Assembly: GCF_040566555.1 (NCBI RefSeq)
Contig: NZ_JBEWYP010000005.1
Coordinates: 62,001-126,000 of the forward strand
From: Sediminicola sp040566555
GTDB taxonomy: Bacteria > Bacteroidota > Bacteroidia > Flavobacteriales > Flavobacteriaceae
Length of the DNA: 64,000 nt
Direction: 5' to 3'
The notes beneath the pieces were generated by a model, which was not told the origin of the DNA, did not search any database, and saw only the letters and a list, made by a program, of their open reading frames with translations. The translations under genes and the position numbers were made by a program. Shown here piece after piece: positions 18,065-27,724 of this stretch (the first letter of the stretch is position 1; each line of letters begins with the position of its first letter).

Positions 18065-18110
18065 ATTGCCCTAAACCAAATTGCGTACCACGTAATTACT
18101 TTAGGGCAAT
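18065..18110 (+). other. long hairpin in the rpsB-tsf spacer
   Basis: ATTGCCCTAAA (18065-18075) pairs perfectly with TTTAGGGCAAT (18100-18110), an 11-bp stem closing a 24-nt loop. No T run follows, so it is not a typical terminator. An RNA-processing site or attenuator between rpsB and tsf are possible roles. Confidence 0.55.
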
Positions 18111-18127
18111 ATTAAAACATACACAAA

Positions 18128-18952
18128 ATGGTAAAGATTACCGCTGCAGAAGTAAATAAATTAAGACAGACCACAGGTGCTGGAATGATGGATTGCAAAA
18201 AAGCCTTGGTGGAAGCTGAAGGTAATTTCGAAACTGCAATTGAAATTCTACGTAAAAAAGGTCAAAAAGTAGCTGCCAATAGAGCTGATAGAGAATCTTC
18301 AGAAGGTGCAGCTATTGCAAAAGTTAGTGCTGACAATACCTCTGGTGTTGTTATCTCTTTGAACTGTGAGACCGACTTCGTAGCTAAAAACGAATCTTTC
18401 GTTACTTTGGCCAACGAACTTGCTGATCTTGCTTTGAATTTTGACAAAAAAGAAGATTTTCTTGCTGCAGATTTCAAAGGTATCACTGTACAGGACAAAC
18501 TTATTGAGCAAACTGGAGTTATCGGAGAAAAACTTGAAATCGGTGGTTTCGAGAGATTGAGTGCTCCTTTTGTTGGATCTTACATCCACGCAGGAAACAA
18601 AATAGCTACATTGGTTGGACTTTCTGCTTCTGTTGATGGTGCAGATGTTGCTGCTAAAGATGTTGCTATGCAAGCTGCTGCAATGAATCCTGTTGCTTTG
18701 AACGAAGCTGGTGTAGACCAATCTATCATAGACAAAGAAATAGAGATCGCTAAAGACCAATTGCGTCAAGAAGGCAAGCCAGAAGCTATGTTGGACAATA
18801 TCGCTAAAGGTAAATTGAACCGTTTCTTTAAAGATAACACCTTGGTAAACCAAGATTTCATTAAAGACAGCAAACAAAGCGTTGCACAATATGTAAAATC
18901 TGTAGATTCAAACCTTGAAATTACAGGATTTAAAAGAGTTGCCCTAGGGTAA
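18128..18952 (+). CDS. tsf: elongation factor Ts
   Basis: A 274-residue nucleotide exchange factor for EF-Tu. The N-terminal UBA-like module has VNKLRQTTGAGMMDCKKAL and EGNFETAIEILRKKGQK, and the TDFVAKNESF motif that inserts into EF-Tu follows. Two core subdomains extend to the C-terminus, and the length is normal. It is the second gene of the rpsB-tsf pair, 102 nt after rpsB, and is closed by a strong terminator. Confidence 0.98.
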   Translation: MVKITAAEVNKLRQTTGAGMMDCKKALVEAEGNFETAIEILRKKGQKVAANRADRESSEGAAIAKVSADNTSGVVISLNCETDFVAKNESFVTLANELADLALNFDKKEDFLAADFKGITVQDKLIEQTGVIGEKLEIGGFERLSAPFVGSYIHAGNKIATLVGLSASVDGADVAAKDVAMQAAAMNPVALNEAGVDQSIIDKEIEIAKDQLRQEGKPEAMLDNIAKGKLNRFFKDNTLVNQDFIKDSKQSVAQYVKSVDSNLEITGFKRVALG

Positions 18953-18971
18953 GCTCTTCCTTATATAAATT

Positions 18972-19003
18972 AAAAAACCGCTTCCATAAGAAGCGGTTTT
19001 TTT
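18972..19003 (+). terminator. Rho-independent terminator of rpsB-tsf
   Basis: AAAAAACCGCTT pairs with AAGCGGTTTTTTT around a short loop, 20 nt after the tsf stop. Confidence 0.9.
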
Positions 19004-19178
19004 GTACCCAAGAATTAAAACTTGCATAGTATTCCATTTGCCCTCAACCGTTTTTTTGAAACACTATTACATACGATATCCATTTTGATACCAAAGACTT
19101 TTCCGGCACACCTACCAATTAATTGTTCTGGTTGTTATATCAACAAACCAGAGCATCTATCCCTCCACAAGTATTCAA

Positions 19179-19220
19179 AATAAAGGGGTGCTACTCTTAC
19201 GAATAGCACCCCTTTATTAT
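19179..19220 (-). terminator. terminator of the M61 peptidase gene
   Basis: A 13-bp stem TAAAGGGGTGCTA (19181-19193) / TAGCACCCCTTTA (19204-19216), followed on the minus strand by a TTTTG-rich tail, directly past the stop of the minus-strand gene. The stretch 19004-19178 between the two terminators holds nothing recognisable. Confidence 0.85.
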
Positions 19221-19237
19221 AGTTTTTTATATCGCTC

Positions 19238-21100
19238 TTAGCCTTTCATCCAAACGTTCCTTAAAGCCACTTGTTCTGAAGTTGCGTTTTCAATAGGGAC
19301 AATAGTTTCTAGCTCTACCATAGGAGTTCCCACTGTACCCGATAAGGTAATTTCTTCACCATCGCGCGCCACAACCATTTGTATCTCCTTATCAGCAGTC
19401 CAACCAAAACTCGCTCCAATAATGGGTCTTATGGTCTCCAAAGATATGTTCACTCCATCTATATTCTTTATTACGTCACCCCCCTTGGCTCCCAAATCAA
19501 TAAAAAAGCTGTTCAAAGTGATCCCTTCCCTTATAAAAATAGCATTGTCGTTGTTTTCATCAACGTCGATATATGGAATATCCCCATTCAAAAAATAACC
19601 ACTCTCCTGGGTTACGTCTGTGATCGTTAAACCTACTTTAGATAAATAGGCAGGGTAATCAATAGGGGAATTTCCAATCACATGGGTTTCAAAAAATTCT
19701 CCCACTTCCGGATAGGTCATTGCGGTAATTTCACCAATTAGCTCACTGTCCTCAAAAGGAACTTGATCTCCGTATTTCTTTGAAAGCTCCTTTAACAGCC
19801 ATAAGACCCCTTTTTCACCTTTACTCAGATCCCGTAAGGTAATGTCCAAAGCCATATTGATCAAGGTTCCCTTTTCATATACATTGGCATAATTCTCCTT
19901 ATATGGAGCCACTAAGATGTTTTTGCTCATTTCCGTAAAGGACATGTTATCATCATAACTTTTGGCATTATTGATCTTGTCCATAATTCTCTTGTAGAAT
20001 TCTGTCTCATCAATGAGTCCCTGTTGAATTTGGAATAGATTGGCAAAATATTCGGTAGTACCCTCGTACATCCACAGATGCTCGGACATTTTTGGATCGT
20101 TAAAATCAAAAAATTGAATTTCCTTGGAATGTACACTCAAGGGCGTAACGATATGGAAAAATTCATGGGATACAACATCAACCATGGCCTGTTCCAAACG
20201 ATCCAAGGGCATTTGCTCAGGCAATACCACCACGGTGGACGTATGATGTTCCAAGGCCCCAAAACCTGACGCATCTTCCTCCCCTAACGTGGAGAGGTAT
20301 AAAATAATATTGTATTGTTTGGTACTATTGACTTCTCCCAAAAATGATTTTTGAGCGCCCATCATGGTTTGCATTCTTTCCTTAAGATCTGAAGCCGTGT
20401 ACATCTGGTTAGGGGAATAAAGCACCAAGTTAACGGTGATCCCACTTATTTCAAATGATTCAGCGGTAGCTTTTGCGTACATGATAGGATTGTCTATCAC
20501 CTCAAAATACCTACCGGCCACAAAAGTATCCATCCCATTGGTCCCACTCTTTTTGGTCAAGGAAGTGGTTGATGAAAGATTAGAAGGAGCGCTTATGGCA
20601 ATCTCATAAGGTACCTCTTTTAATCCGTCAAAATACCCTACAAAACCATGCAGATTTAGCATGAAGTTCTCCCCTTTTAGAATATTGGTACCTGCTGGCG
20701 AAAAAACTGCTTCCTGCACCTCCCCTTCCGTATCATAGGTATCATTTACCTCATAGGTTACCTTATCCAGGACTTTCCCATTGCTTATATTCCAGGTATT
20801 ATCATCCGATTTTGAAAAAGACAATTCTTTCCCTTTATAATCATAAGCCTTAAAATTTTGGATATATTTTCCATAATTATCCTCACTGTATGTCCCGGGA
20901 ACAGTTTTTGGGATAAAAAACGTAACATTATCCGTGGTAAAGGCGCCTGGATCTACACTCACCTTGACCCGATCATCCACAACATTCACTAAATCTATAG
21001 AAGTCATAATAGGCCTATTGGAGGCAGGTACCAAGTTCTTGGACGCACCGCAACCCATTAGAGATAATCCGGCAAGGATAATCAATACAGTTTTTTTCAT
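19238..21100 (-). CDS. M61-family metallopeptidase lipoprotein (glycyl aminopeptidase-like)
   Basis: A 620-residue lipoprotein (signal MKKTVLIILAGLSLMGC, lipid Cys17). An N-terminal beta domain (about 30-230) precedes the zinc-peptidase core with HEFFH at 312-316 and the third ligand Glu346 in MYEGTTEYFAN, as in the thermolysin-like M61 family. The GFGALEHHTSTVV segment just before is typical of M61. The C-terminal third holds a PDZ-like domain (FFIDLGAKGGDVIKNIDG). M61 peptidases favour N-terminal Gly/Ala; the role here is probably periplasmic peptide breakdown. It is isolated between tsf and pyrH on the opposite strand. Confidence 0.9.
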   Translation of the reverse strand: MKKTVLIILAGLSLMGCGASKNLVPASNRPIMTSIDLVNVVDDRVKVSVDPGAFTTDNVTFFIPKTVPGTYSEDNYGKYIQNFKAYDYKGKELSFSKSDDNTWNISNGKVLDKVTYEVNDTYDTEGEVQEAVFSPAGTNILKGENFMLNLHGFVGYFDGLKEVPYEIAISAPSNLSSTTSLTKKSGTNGMDTFVAGRYFEVIDNPIMYAKATAESFEISGITVNLVLYSPNQMYTASDLKERMQTMMGAQKSFLGEVNSTKQYNIILYLSTLGEEDASGFGALEHHTSTVVVLPEQMPLDRLEQAMVDVVSHEFFHIVTPLSVHSKEIQFFDFNDPKMSEHLWMYEGTTEYFANLFQIQQGLIDETEFYKRIMDKINNAKSYDDNMSFTEMSKNILVAPYKENYANVYEKGTLINMALDITLRDLSKGEKGVLWLLKELSKKYGDQVPFEDSELIGEITAMTYPEVGEFFETHVIGNSPIDYPAYLSKVGLTITDVTQESGYFLNGDIPYIDVDENNDNAIFIREGITLNSFFIDLGAKGGDVIKNIDGVNISLETIRPIIGASFGWTADKEIQMVVARDGEEITLSGTVGTPMVELETIVPIENATSEQVALRNVWMKG

Positions 21101-21251
21101 TTTAAAATTTTAAGAAGTTTGTCTCGGGCCGCAAAGTACAATCCCGATAATTCCTACAAGATTATAAAATAATATACAGACAATCATCTCTCTTTACAAA
21201 TAATTAAGACTACATTAAAGACATACGAAGGCTTCCGTAAATTATTTTGAT

Positions 21252-21259
21252 TATTTTTG
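21252..21259 (+). promoter_or_regulatory. pyrH promoter, -7 element TATTTTTG
   Basis: A perfect TAnnTTTG match 24 nt before the pyrH ATG. The -33 region is not recognisable. Confidence 0.5.
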
Positions 21260-21283
21260 CTTCGATTAAATCAATAAAACACC

Positions 21284-21991
21284 ATGCAGTATAAAAGAAT
21301 ACTTCTAAAACTTAGCGGAGAAGCATTAATGGGGGAAAGACAATATGGAATTGACCCCAAACGCCTTTCCGAGTATGCCGAGGAAATAAAAATTATTGTC
21401 GATAAAGGAGTAGAAGTTGCCATAGTTATAGGTGGTGGAAATATTTTTAGAGGTTTATCTGGAGAGAACAATGGGATAGACAGGGTTCAAGGAGATCATA
21501 TGGGGATGTTGGCAACGGTCATCAATGGCCTTGCACTACAAAGTGCCCTAGAGGTAAAAGGTATCCCTACCCGCTTACAATCAGCCATAAAAATCAACGA
21601 AGTTGCCGAACCATTTATCAGAAGGAGAGCAATCAGACATTTGGAAAAGGGAAGGGTTGTGATCTTTGGAGGAGGAACCGGTAATCCATATTTCACCACA
21701 GATTCTGCCGCTGTCCTAAGAGCTATTGAAATTGAAGCCGATGTAATCCTTAAGGGAACAAGAGTAGACGGAATTTATAGCTCAGATCCAGAAAAAGACA
21801 AAAATGCCACCAAGTTCAACACCATTTCCTTTACGGATGTGCTGAACAAAGGGTTGAAGGTTATGGACACCACAGCGTTCACTTTGAGCCAAGAAAATGA
21901 GCTCCCAATTGTGGTTTTTGACATGAACAAAAAAGGAAATCTACTTAAAATTGTTTCCGGAGAGAATGTTGGTACCATGGTAAACATTTAA
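21284..21991 (+). CDS. pyrH: UMP kinase
   Basis: A 235-residue hexameric bacterial UMP kinase of the amino-acid-kinase fold: UMP + ATP gives UDP + ADP in pyrimidine synthesis. Signatures are RILLKLSGEALMG, AIVIGGGNIFRG, GDHMGMLATVINGLAL and FGGGTGNPYFTTDSAA. The length is normal. It is followed after 44 nt by frr; pyrH-frr is a conserved pair. Confidence 0.98.
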   Translation: MQYKRILLKLSGEALMGERQYGIDPKRLSEYAEEIKIIVDKGVEVAIVIGGGNIFRGLSGENNGIDRVQGDHMGMLATVINGLALQSALEVKGIPTRLQSAIKINEVAEPFIRRRAIRHLEKGRVVIFGGGTGNPYFTTDSAAVLRAIEIEADVILKGTRVDGIYSSDPEKDKNATKFNTISFTDVLNKGLKVMDTTAFTLSQENELPIVVFDMNKKGNLLKIVSGENVGTMVNI

Positions 21992-22035
21992 TTTTTGTTA
22001 CTTTTAGATAGATTAGTTTTTAAATTTTAGCATAT

Positions 22036-22590
22036 ATGAACGAAGAGATAAGTTTTATTATTGATACGGCCAAGGAATCTATGGATGCTGCCATGAAACA
22101 TTTGGAAAAGGCGTTTGTAAAAATTAGGGCCGGAAAAGCGAGCCCAATTATGCTCTCCAGTGTAATGGTTGAATATTATGGCTCTCAAACTCCATTAGGA
22201 CAAATTGCCAACGTAAATACTCCGGATGCAAGAACAATATCTGTTCAGCCATGGGAGAAAAACATGCTTCATGAAATTGAAAAAGCGATCATGAACGCCA
22301 ACTTGGGATTCAACCCCATGAACAATGGTGACAACATCATCATCAATGTGCCGCCCCTTACCGAAGAGCGCAGAAAAGACTTGGTAAAACAAGCCAAGGC
22401 AGAAGCGGAAGATGCCAAAATTGGAATTCGTAATGCGAGACAGGAAGCCAACAAAGAAATAAGAAACGCAGATATCTCCGAAGATTTACAAAAAAATGCT
22501 GAGGCAGATATCCAAGAGCTTACCAATACATACATTAAAAAAATTGACTCCGTTTTAGGCATTAAAGAAATTGAAATAATGAAAGTCTAA
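22036..22590 (+). CDS. frr: ribosome recycling factor
   Basis: 184 residues with the two-domain L-shaped RRF pattern: KAFVKIRAGKASPIML, YYGSQTPLGQIANVNTPDAR, ISVQPWEKNMLHEIEKAIM, PPLTEERRKDLVKQAK and the C-terminal helix. With EF-G it splits post-termination ribosomes. It is second in the pyrH-frr unit, and a terminator follows 20 nt after the stop. Confidence 0.98.
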   Translation: MNEEISFIIDTAKESMDAAMKHLEKAFVKIRAGKASPIMLSSVMVEYYGSQTPLGQIANVNTPDARTISVQPWEKNMLHEIEKAIMNANLGFNPMNNGDNIIINVPPLTEERRKDLVKQAKAEAEDAKIGIRNARQEANKEIRNADISEDLQKNAEADIQELTNTYIKKIDSVLGIKEIEIMKV

Positions 22591-22610
22591 TCGCATGATT
22601 AGCTAATTGA

Positions 22611-22646
22611 ACAAAGAGCGCCATATGAGTCGCTCTTTGTTTTTTT
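22611..22646 (+). terminator. terminator of pyrH-frr
   Basis: ACAAAGAGCG (22611-22620) pairs with CGCTCTTTGT (22631-22640), 10-nt loop, then a run of T. Confidence 0.85.
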
Positions 22647-22671
22647 AAATATCCTTAACTACAATATACTT

Positions 22672-25182
22672 GTGAAAAGCGCCTTACTCTATTTCGTATT
22701 ATTTTTCACAACACTGACTTGGTCCCAGACAATATCTGGCATAGTCAAGGACAGGAAAACCAACAAACCCTTGCCCTTCGCCTCTATTGAACCCAACAAC
22801 GGTTCTGGCACCATCACAGATTTTGACGGCCAATTTGTCTTGGAAAACGCCAATGACATTACCCTGATCCAAGTGGGCTATATTGGTTATGCCCCACTGG
22901 AAATTACCATTACTCCCAATAAATCTTTTTACACCATCCTAATGGACCAATCCATGGTAGTCCTGGATGAAGTGGTCCTAAATTCCTATGTAAAATCTAC
23001 CGAGGAGATCATTAAAAAAGCCATCGCCTATAAAAAAACGAACAAACCAGAAAAAATTCTGGACAGTTATTCCTTTAAGGCCTACCATAAGCTTTTGGTC
23101 ACTGCTCCGGTAGATTCCATTAATCCGGCCATTGATTCCATCTACGTACGGGACAATGGCGAATTGCGCTTAAAAGAATTGGATTCCACCAATTTTAATT
23201 TAAAAAAACAACTTACCAGATCGCACCTGTATATAGGGGAAGAGGCCTCCTCCTATAAATACACCAAGGACAATGGCAGGCAAAAGACCATTAATGCAAT
23301 CCGCATGGCGGGTTTTAAGGAGCCTATCTATGAAGTTTTGGGACTTCAATTCCAATCCTTTTCCTTTTATGACTCCGATTACATCCTTCTGGAAAATGAA
23401 TATATCAATCCACTTTCTGCACTAGGCCTAAAAAAATATAACTATAAAATATTGGAGGTGACCAAAGACGGGGCGTCATCTGCATTTATGATTTACTATT
23501 CCCCAAAAGATCAAAGTCAAACCCAAGGCTTAGAAGGTGTGCTTTACATCAATACAAGCACCTATGCCCTTCAAAAAGCCATTGCCCAGACTAAGGAAGT
23601 TTTTGATGTAAAGGCTACCCAGACCTTTAAGTATCATCCCGAAGAAAATATCTGGTTCCCTCACAGTAAAGAAATAAAAATAAAAAAAGGTGACACGCCT
23701 AAAAGCCTATCCTTTTTAGGAAATAGATTTGAAATTAGAAAAGGTCAACAAGACTCTACCTTGGTACATTCCAATCCCCAGAATGCCGAAGATCTCGTAT
23801 ATCTTATCTCTGAAGAGCATAATTTTGATGTTGCCCTCAACCCGCCCATAAAAATTAAAAGAAAAGGCCTGGCCATTAAGATTGAAGACGACGCCTACCA
23901 AAGGGACGAGGTCTTTTGGAACACGTTTAGAACAGATACCATCACCCCCCTTGGGAAAGAAACCTATGTTTATATGGACAGTTTGGTGGATCAAAAAAAT
24001 GTGGAACCCAGATTGAACCGCACAAGAAAGCTATTGCAGGGATATTACCCTACCAAGTACTTTGATTTTGATTTGAGGTATATCCTTAAATACAATAACT
24101 ACGAAGCCTTTAGGCTAGGTCTTGGCGCTATCACCAACAATAATTTTTCCAACAAACTTTTCCTCAACGGATATGCCGTCTACGGCACCTTGGACCAAAA
24201 GTTCAAATATAGCTATGGGGCAACGACCAGGCTGAGCAAGGAATACAATACCTGGCTGGGCATCAATTACACCGATGACCTAGTGGAATCTGGGAGCTCA
24301 AAATATATTACGGACAAGCGAACTTTCTATTTGTTTGAGCCGCGGTTGTTCAATATTTCTTCTTTTTATGCCACCAAGAACACTTCGGTGTACCTGGACC
24401 ATGATTTCACCCCCAAATTGAACAGTAGGCTACAATTCTCCAAAAGCTTCAATGACCCCACTTACAATTACACCTATGTGTTGGATGGGCAGAATTATAA
24501 TACGTATGATTTAACCGAGGCCACCTTAAGTTTTCAGTGGAACCCGTTTTCTGAATACATGCAGGCCCAAGAGGAAAAGAGGACCCTAAAGGATGGCTTT
24601 CCCCAGTTCACCCTGCAAGTTTCACAAAGTCTCCCCAACGTTATGGATGGCGATTTTAATTTTACAAAATTCAACTTCAAGGCCTTTTATGTCAAAAGAT
24701 CCCTCAACAAAACCAGGACGGAAATTTTGCTCAATAGTGGCTTTGCCTTCGGGGATATCCCGCTTACCCACCTGTACCACATCTCTCCAAACCAACCTGA
24801 CGGAAGTGTTATCATGGACCGATTTTCGGTCACTGGTAGGGAAAGTTTCGAAACTATGTTCTTTGATGAATTCTTCTCGGACCGCTTTATCATGGGGCAA
24901 ATAAGGCACACCTTGAGACCCTTCAAAATCAGTGGTCGCATTAGACCTCAATTAGCCCTGATCACTAGAAGTGTTATTGGCGATATTTCAAATATTGAAA
25001 ATCATGTAGGCCTAAATTTTGGGTCGCTTAATAAAGGATATTTTGAAAGCGGCGTTGAATTGAACAGGATTTTGGCAGGATTTGGGCTAAGCTTCTTTTA
25101 CAGACATGGAGCCTATCATCTCCCAACTTTCGATGATAATATCTCCTTTAAATTCACCTATTATTTCGGTTCTGGTTTTTAG
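22672..25182 (+). CDS. DUF5686 outer-membrane protein with carboxypeptidase-regulatory-like domain
   Basis: 836 residues. The frame starts with GTG; the signal peptide MKSALLYFVLFFTTLTWSQ begins right there and no ATG lies nearby, so GTG is the likely start. Residues 20-105 are a CarboxypepD_reg-like beta sandwich (ISGIVKDRKTNKPLPFASI, ITDFDGQFVLEN, VGYIGYAPLEI). Residues about 115-836 are DUF5686, predicted to form an outer-membrane barrel with many YxxxxN strands and a closing ISFKFTYYFGSGF. The family is restricted mainly to Bacteroidota and its function is unknown; surface assembly or uptake is likely. An RND-type exporter gene follows 47 nt later. Confidence 0.88.
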   Translation: MKSALLYFVLFFTTLTWSQTISGIVKDRKTNKPLPFASIEPNNGSGTITDFDGQFVLENANDITLIQVGYIGYAPLEITITPNKSFYTILMDQSMVVLDEVVLNSYVKSTEEIIKKAIAYKKTNKPEKILDSYSFKAYHKLLVTAPVDSINPAIDSIYVRDNGELRLKELDSTNFNLKKQLTRSHLYIGEEASSYKYTKDNGRQKTINAIRMAGFKEPIYEVLGLQFQSFSFYDSDYILLENEYINPLSALGLKKYNYKILEVTKDGASSAFMIYYSPKDQSQTQGLEGVLYINTSTYALQKAIAQTKEVFDVKATQTFKYHPEENIWFPHSKEIKIKKGDTPKSLSFLGNRFEIRKGQQDSTLVHSNPQNAEDLVYLISEEHNFDVALNPPIKIKRKGLAIKIEDDAYQRDEVFWNTFRTDTITPLGKETYVYMDSLVDQKNVEPRLNRTRKLLQGYYPTKYFDFDLRYILKYNNYEAFRLGLGAITNNNFSNKLFLNGYAVYGTLDQKFKYSYGATTRLSKEYNTWLGINYTDDLVESGSSKYITDKRTFYLFEPRLFNISSFYATKNTSVYLDHDFTPKLNSRLQFSKSFNDPTYNYTYVLDGQNYNTYDLTEATLSFQWNPFSEYMQAQEEKRTLKDGFPQFTLQVSQSLPNVMDGDFNFTKFNFKAFYVKRSLNKTRTEILLNSGFAFGDIPLTHLYHISPNQPDGSVIMDRFSVTGRESFETMFFDEFFSDRFIMGQIRHTLRPFKISGRIRPQLALITRSVIGDISNIENHVGLNFGSLNKGYFESGVELNRILAGFGLSFFYRHGAYHLPTFDDNISFKFTYYFGSGF

Positions 25183-25202
25183 GTACGTTAGCAATGATTT
25201 TC

Positions 25203-25210
25203 TACCTTTG
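25203..25210 (+). promoter_or_regulatory. -7 element TACCTTTG before the RND exporter
   Basis: A perfect TAnnTTTG match 19 nt before the ATG at 25230. It suggests the exporter has its own promoter although it lies close behind the DUF5686 gene. Confidence 0.6.
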
Positions 25211-25229
25211 ACAACTATAAAAAATCTCA

Positions 25230-27626
25230 ATGGTAGCTAAGCTAACACAAGGGTTCTGGGCAAAAACGGCCAGGCTGATCCTCCGCAATAGAATCTTGAT
25301 CTTAATACTCATTGCTGCAATTACTGTTTTCCTTGCACTTCAGTGGCAGAATATGCGATTTTCCAATTCAGAAGCAAATCTGTTGCCGGACGATCATCCC
25401 ATCAACTTGGAATATCTTTCTTTTCTGGAACAATTTGGCGAAGAAGGAAATGTGGTGGTCATTGCCGTACGCGATAGTTCCTTGTTCACTCCTGAGAAGT
25501 TCAACCGATGGAACAAGCTCAGTAAGCAAATGGATGCCTTTCCTGAAGTAGATTTTGTATTGTCAACGGACAATTTGCAGGAACTGGAAAAGGACAATGA
25601 AAAACAAGAGTTTACCTTAAGGCCCTTCATCAAAAAAACGCCTACCACAAAAAAAGAAATCGATAGCCTCACCAACCACCTGTTCAACGACCTGCCTTTC
25701 TATGACGATGTCATCTTCAATAAAGAGAGCAAAACGGTAAGGACGTTGATCTATTTGGACAAGGATATAGTGAACACATCGGTGCGAAAAGACTTTATTC
25801 TTCAAGATTTCAACAAACTGATTGCCAATTTTGAAAAGGAAACTGGCATGGATGTCCGTATTTCAGGGATGCCCTATGTACGGACCATGAATTCCCAGAA
25901 TATCATAGACGAGATCGGGAAATTTATCCTGGCCGCCTTAGGAGTTACCTCCTTGATCTTCTTCTTTTTCTTTAGAAGCTTCAGGGCCACCTTTATTTCC
26001 ATGTTCGTGGTGATCATAGGTGTAATGTGGGCATTTGGAATCCTCGGCCTGTTGCGATATGAAATAACGGTATTAACAGCCTTGATACCGCCCCTTATCA
26101 TTGTGATCGGGATCCCCAATTGTATTTTCCTGATCAACAAGTACCAACAGGAAGTTAAGAAACACGGGAACCAAGCCCTTTCCTTACAACGTGTTATTTC
26201 CAAGATTGGGAATGCCACCCTCATGACAAATATCACCACGGCATCTGGTTTTGCTACCTTCATCATTACGGATAGCAAACTCTTAAAGGAATTTGGTATT
26301 GTGGCATCTATGAATATCATTGGGATATTTATCCTGTCACTTTTGATCATTCCTATCGTTTACAGTTTTATGTCCCTTCCCAAGACAAAGCATTTAAAGC
26401 ATTTGAACACTAAATGGATAGAGACATTCGTCACCTGGATGGAACGAATAGTCAGGGAAAGAAGAATTTCCGTTTATGTTGTCTCTATTGCCCTTCTCGT
26501 GGTCAGCATCATTGGGATGTACCAAATAAAAATTTCAGGGAGCCCCATTGAGGACATGCCAAAGAATGCAGAGTTCTTTAAGGATATCCGATTCTTTGAG
26601 GAGGAATTTGATGGCATTATGCCGGTAGAAATTGTCGTGGACACCGAGCGCAAAAAAGGGGTTCTAAAATCTGCCAACTTACGGAAAATGGACCAAATTG
26701 GAGAGGTCATCCAAGAAATTCCGGAATTATCCAAGCCCATTTCCGTGGTCAATATGGTCAAATATTCCAAACAGGCCTTTTACAATGGCCTTCCAAAATA
26801 CTATCAGTTGCCCACCACCCAAGAAAGCACATTTATCATGGATGTGGCAAGGAAGTCATCAAATGATGGCAACCTGTTGAAGAGCTTTGTGGACAGCACA
26901 GGCCAAACTGCACGGATCACCACCTATATGAGGGACGTGAAAACGGAGCGTATGGAAGAAATCCAAGGCAAGCTCCAGGAGAACATAGACAAAATTTTTC
27001 CTGAGGACAGATACAATGTTTATCTCACTGGAAAGGCCCTGTTATTTCTAAAGGGAACCAAATACCTGGTAAAGAACCTCGTTATGTCCCTGGCCCTGGC
27101 CATTGGTCTGATCGGACTTTTTATGGCCTATTTGTTCCGTTCCTTCAGAATGATAGTAATTTCTTTGATCCCCAACCTTTTGCCACTGGTCATAACGGCA
27201 GGGGTCATGGGCTTTGCCGGCGTACCCATAAAACCATCTACTATTTTGGTATTTAGTATAGCGTTTGGGATTTCGGTGGATGATACCATACATTTCCTTG
27301 CCAAATACCGGCAAGAACTGATCGCAAACCAATGGAGGATCAAAAAATCCGTTTATGCCGCATTGAGGGAGACCGGAGTAAGTATGTTCTATACCTCTAT
27401 CGTTCTGTTCTTCGGCTTTTCGGTATTTATGATCTCCAGCTTTGGGGGCACAGTAGCATTAGGGGCCTTGGTGTCGGCAACATTATTGTTCGCCATGTTG
27501 GCCAATCTTATTTTACTGCCGAGTTTATTGCTTTCCTTGGAGCGAAGCATAGCCAATAAAACAGTTCTTAAAGAACCACAGATTGATATTCTTCCAAAAG
27601 AGGAACTCAATAGCACAGAAAAATAA
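25230..27626 (+). CDS. RND-superfamily exporter (MMPL type)
   Basis: A 798-residue transporter with two repeats of one membrane helix, a large periplasmic loop and five helices (helices near 20-38, 230-385, 410-430 and 620-775). Typical segments are FSNSEANLLPDDHPINLEYL after the first helix, SLIFFFFFRSFRATFISMFV, PLIIVIGIPNCIFLINKY, and in the second half FSIAFGISVDDTIHFLAKY, which holds the acidic pair expected for proton coupling. This is the MMPL/hopanoid-type RND branch without adaptor genes, which moves lipids or hydrophobic compounds. The cargo is unknown. Confidence 0.9.
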   Translation: MVAKLTQGFWAKTARLILRNRILILILIAAITVFLALQWQNMRFSNSEANLLPDDHPINLEYLSFLEQFGEEGNVVVIAVRDSSLFTPEKFNRWNKLSKQMDAFPEVDFVLSTDNLQELEKDNEKQEFTLRPFIKKTPTTKKEIDSLTNHLFNDLPFYDDVIFNKESKTVRTLIYLDKDIVNTSVRKDFILQDFNKLIANFEKETGMDVRISGMPYVRTMNSQNIIDEIGKFILAALGVTSLIFFFFFRSFRATFISMFVVIIGVMWAFGILGLLRYEITVLTALIPPLIIVIGIPNCIFLINKYQQEVKKHGNQALSLQRVISKIGNATLMTNITTASGFATFIITDSKLLKEFGIVASMNIIGIFILSLLIIPIVYSFMSLPKTKHLKHLNTKWIETFVTWMERIVRERRISVYVVSIALLVVSIIGMYQIKISGSPIEDMPKNAEFFKDIRFFEEEFDGIMPVEIVVDTERKKGVLKSANLRKMDQIGEVIQEIPELSKPISVVNMVKYSKQAFYNGLPKYYQLPTTQESTFIMDVARKSSNDGNLLKSFVDSTGQTARITTYMRDVKTERMEEIQGKLQENIDKIFPEDRYNVYLTGKALLFLKGTKYLVKNLVMSLALAIGLIGLFMAYLFRSFRMIVISLIPNLLPLVITAGVMGFAGVPIKPSTILVFSIAFGISVDDTIHFLAKYRQELIANQWRIKKSVYAALRETGVSMFYTSIVLFFGFSVFMISSFGGTVALGALVSATLLFAMLANLILLPSLLLSLERSIANKTVLKEPQIDILPKEELNSTEK

Positions 27627-27724
27627 AATATTTATACCGTCAAAAGCAGCATTATGAAGTTGTCAATGCGGTCACTATTTACCAAAAAACTATCTTTACA
27701 ATATTAAATTAGAAGTATTTTCAA

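Noticed and set aside
18299..18889. A 196-codon frame antisense to tsf
   Set aside because: Shadow of tsf; the product has no domain and is Phe/Ser-rich, as expected from reversed codons.
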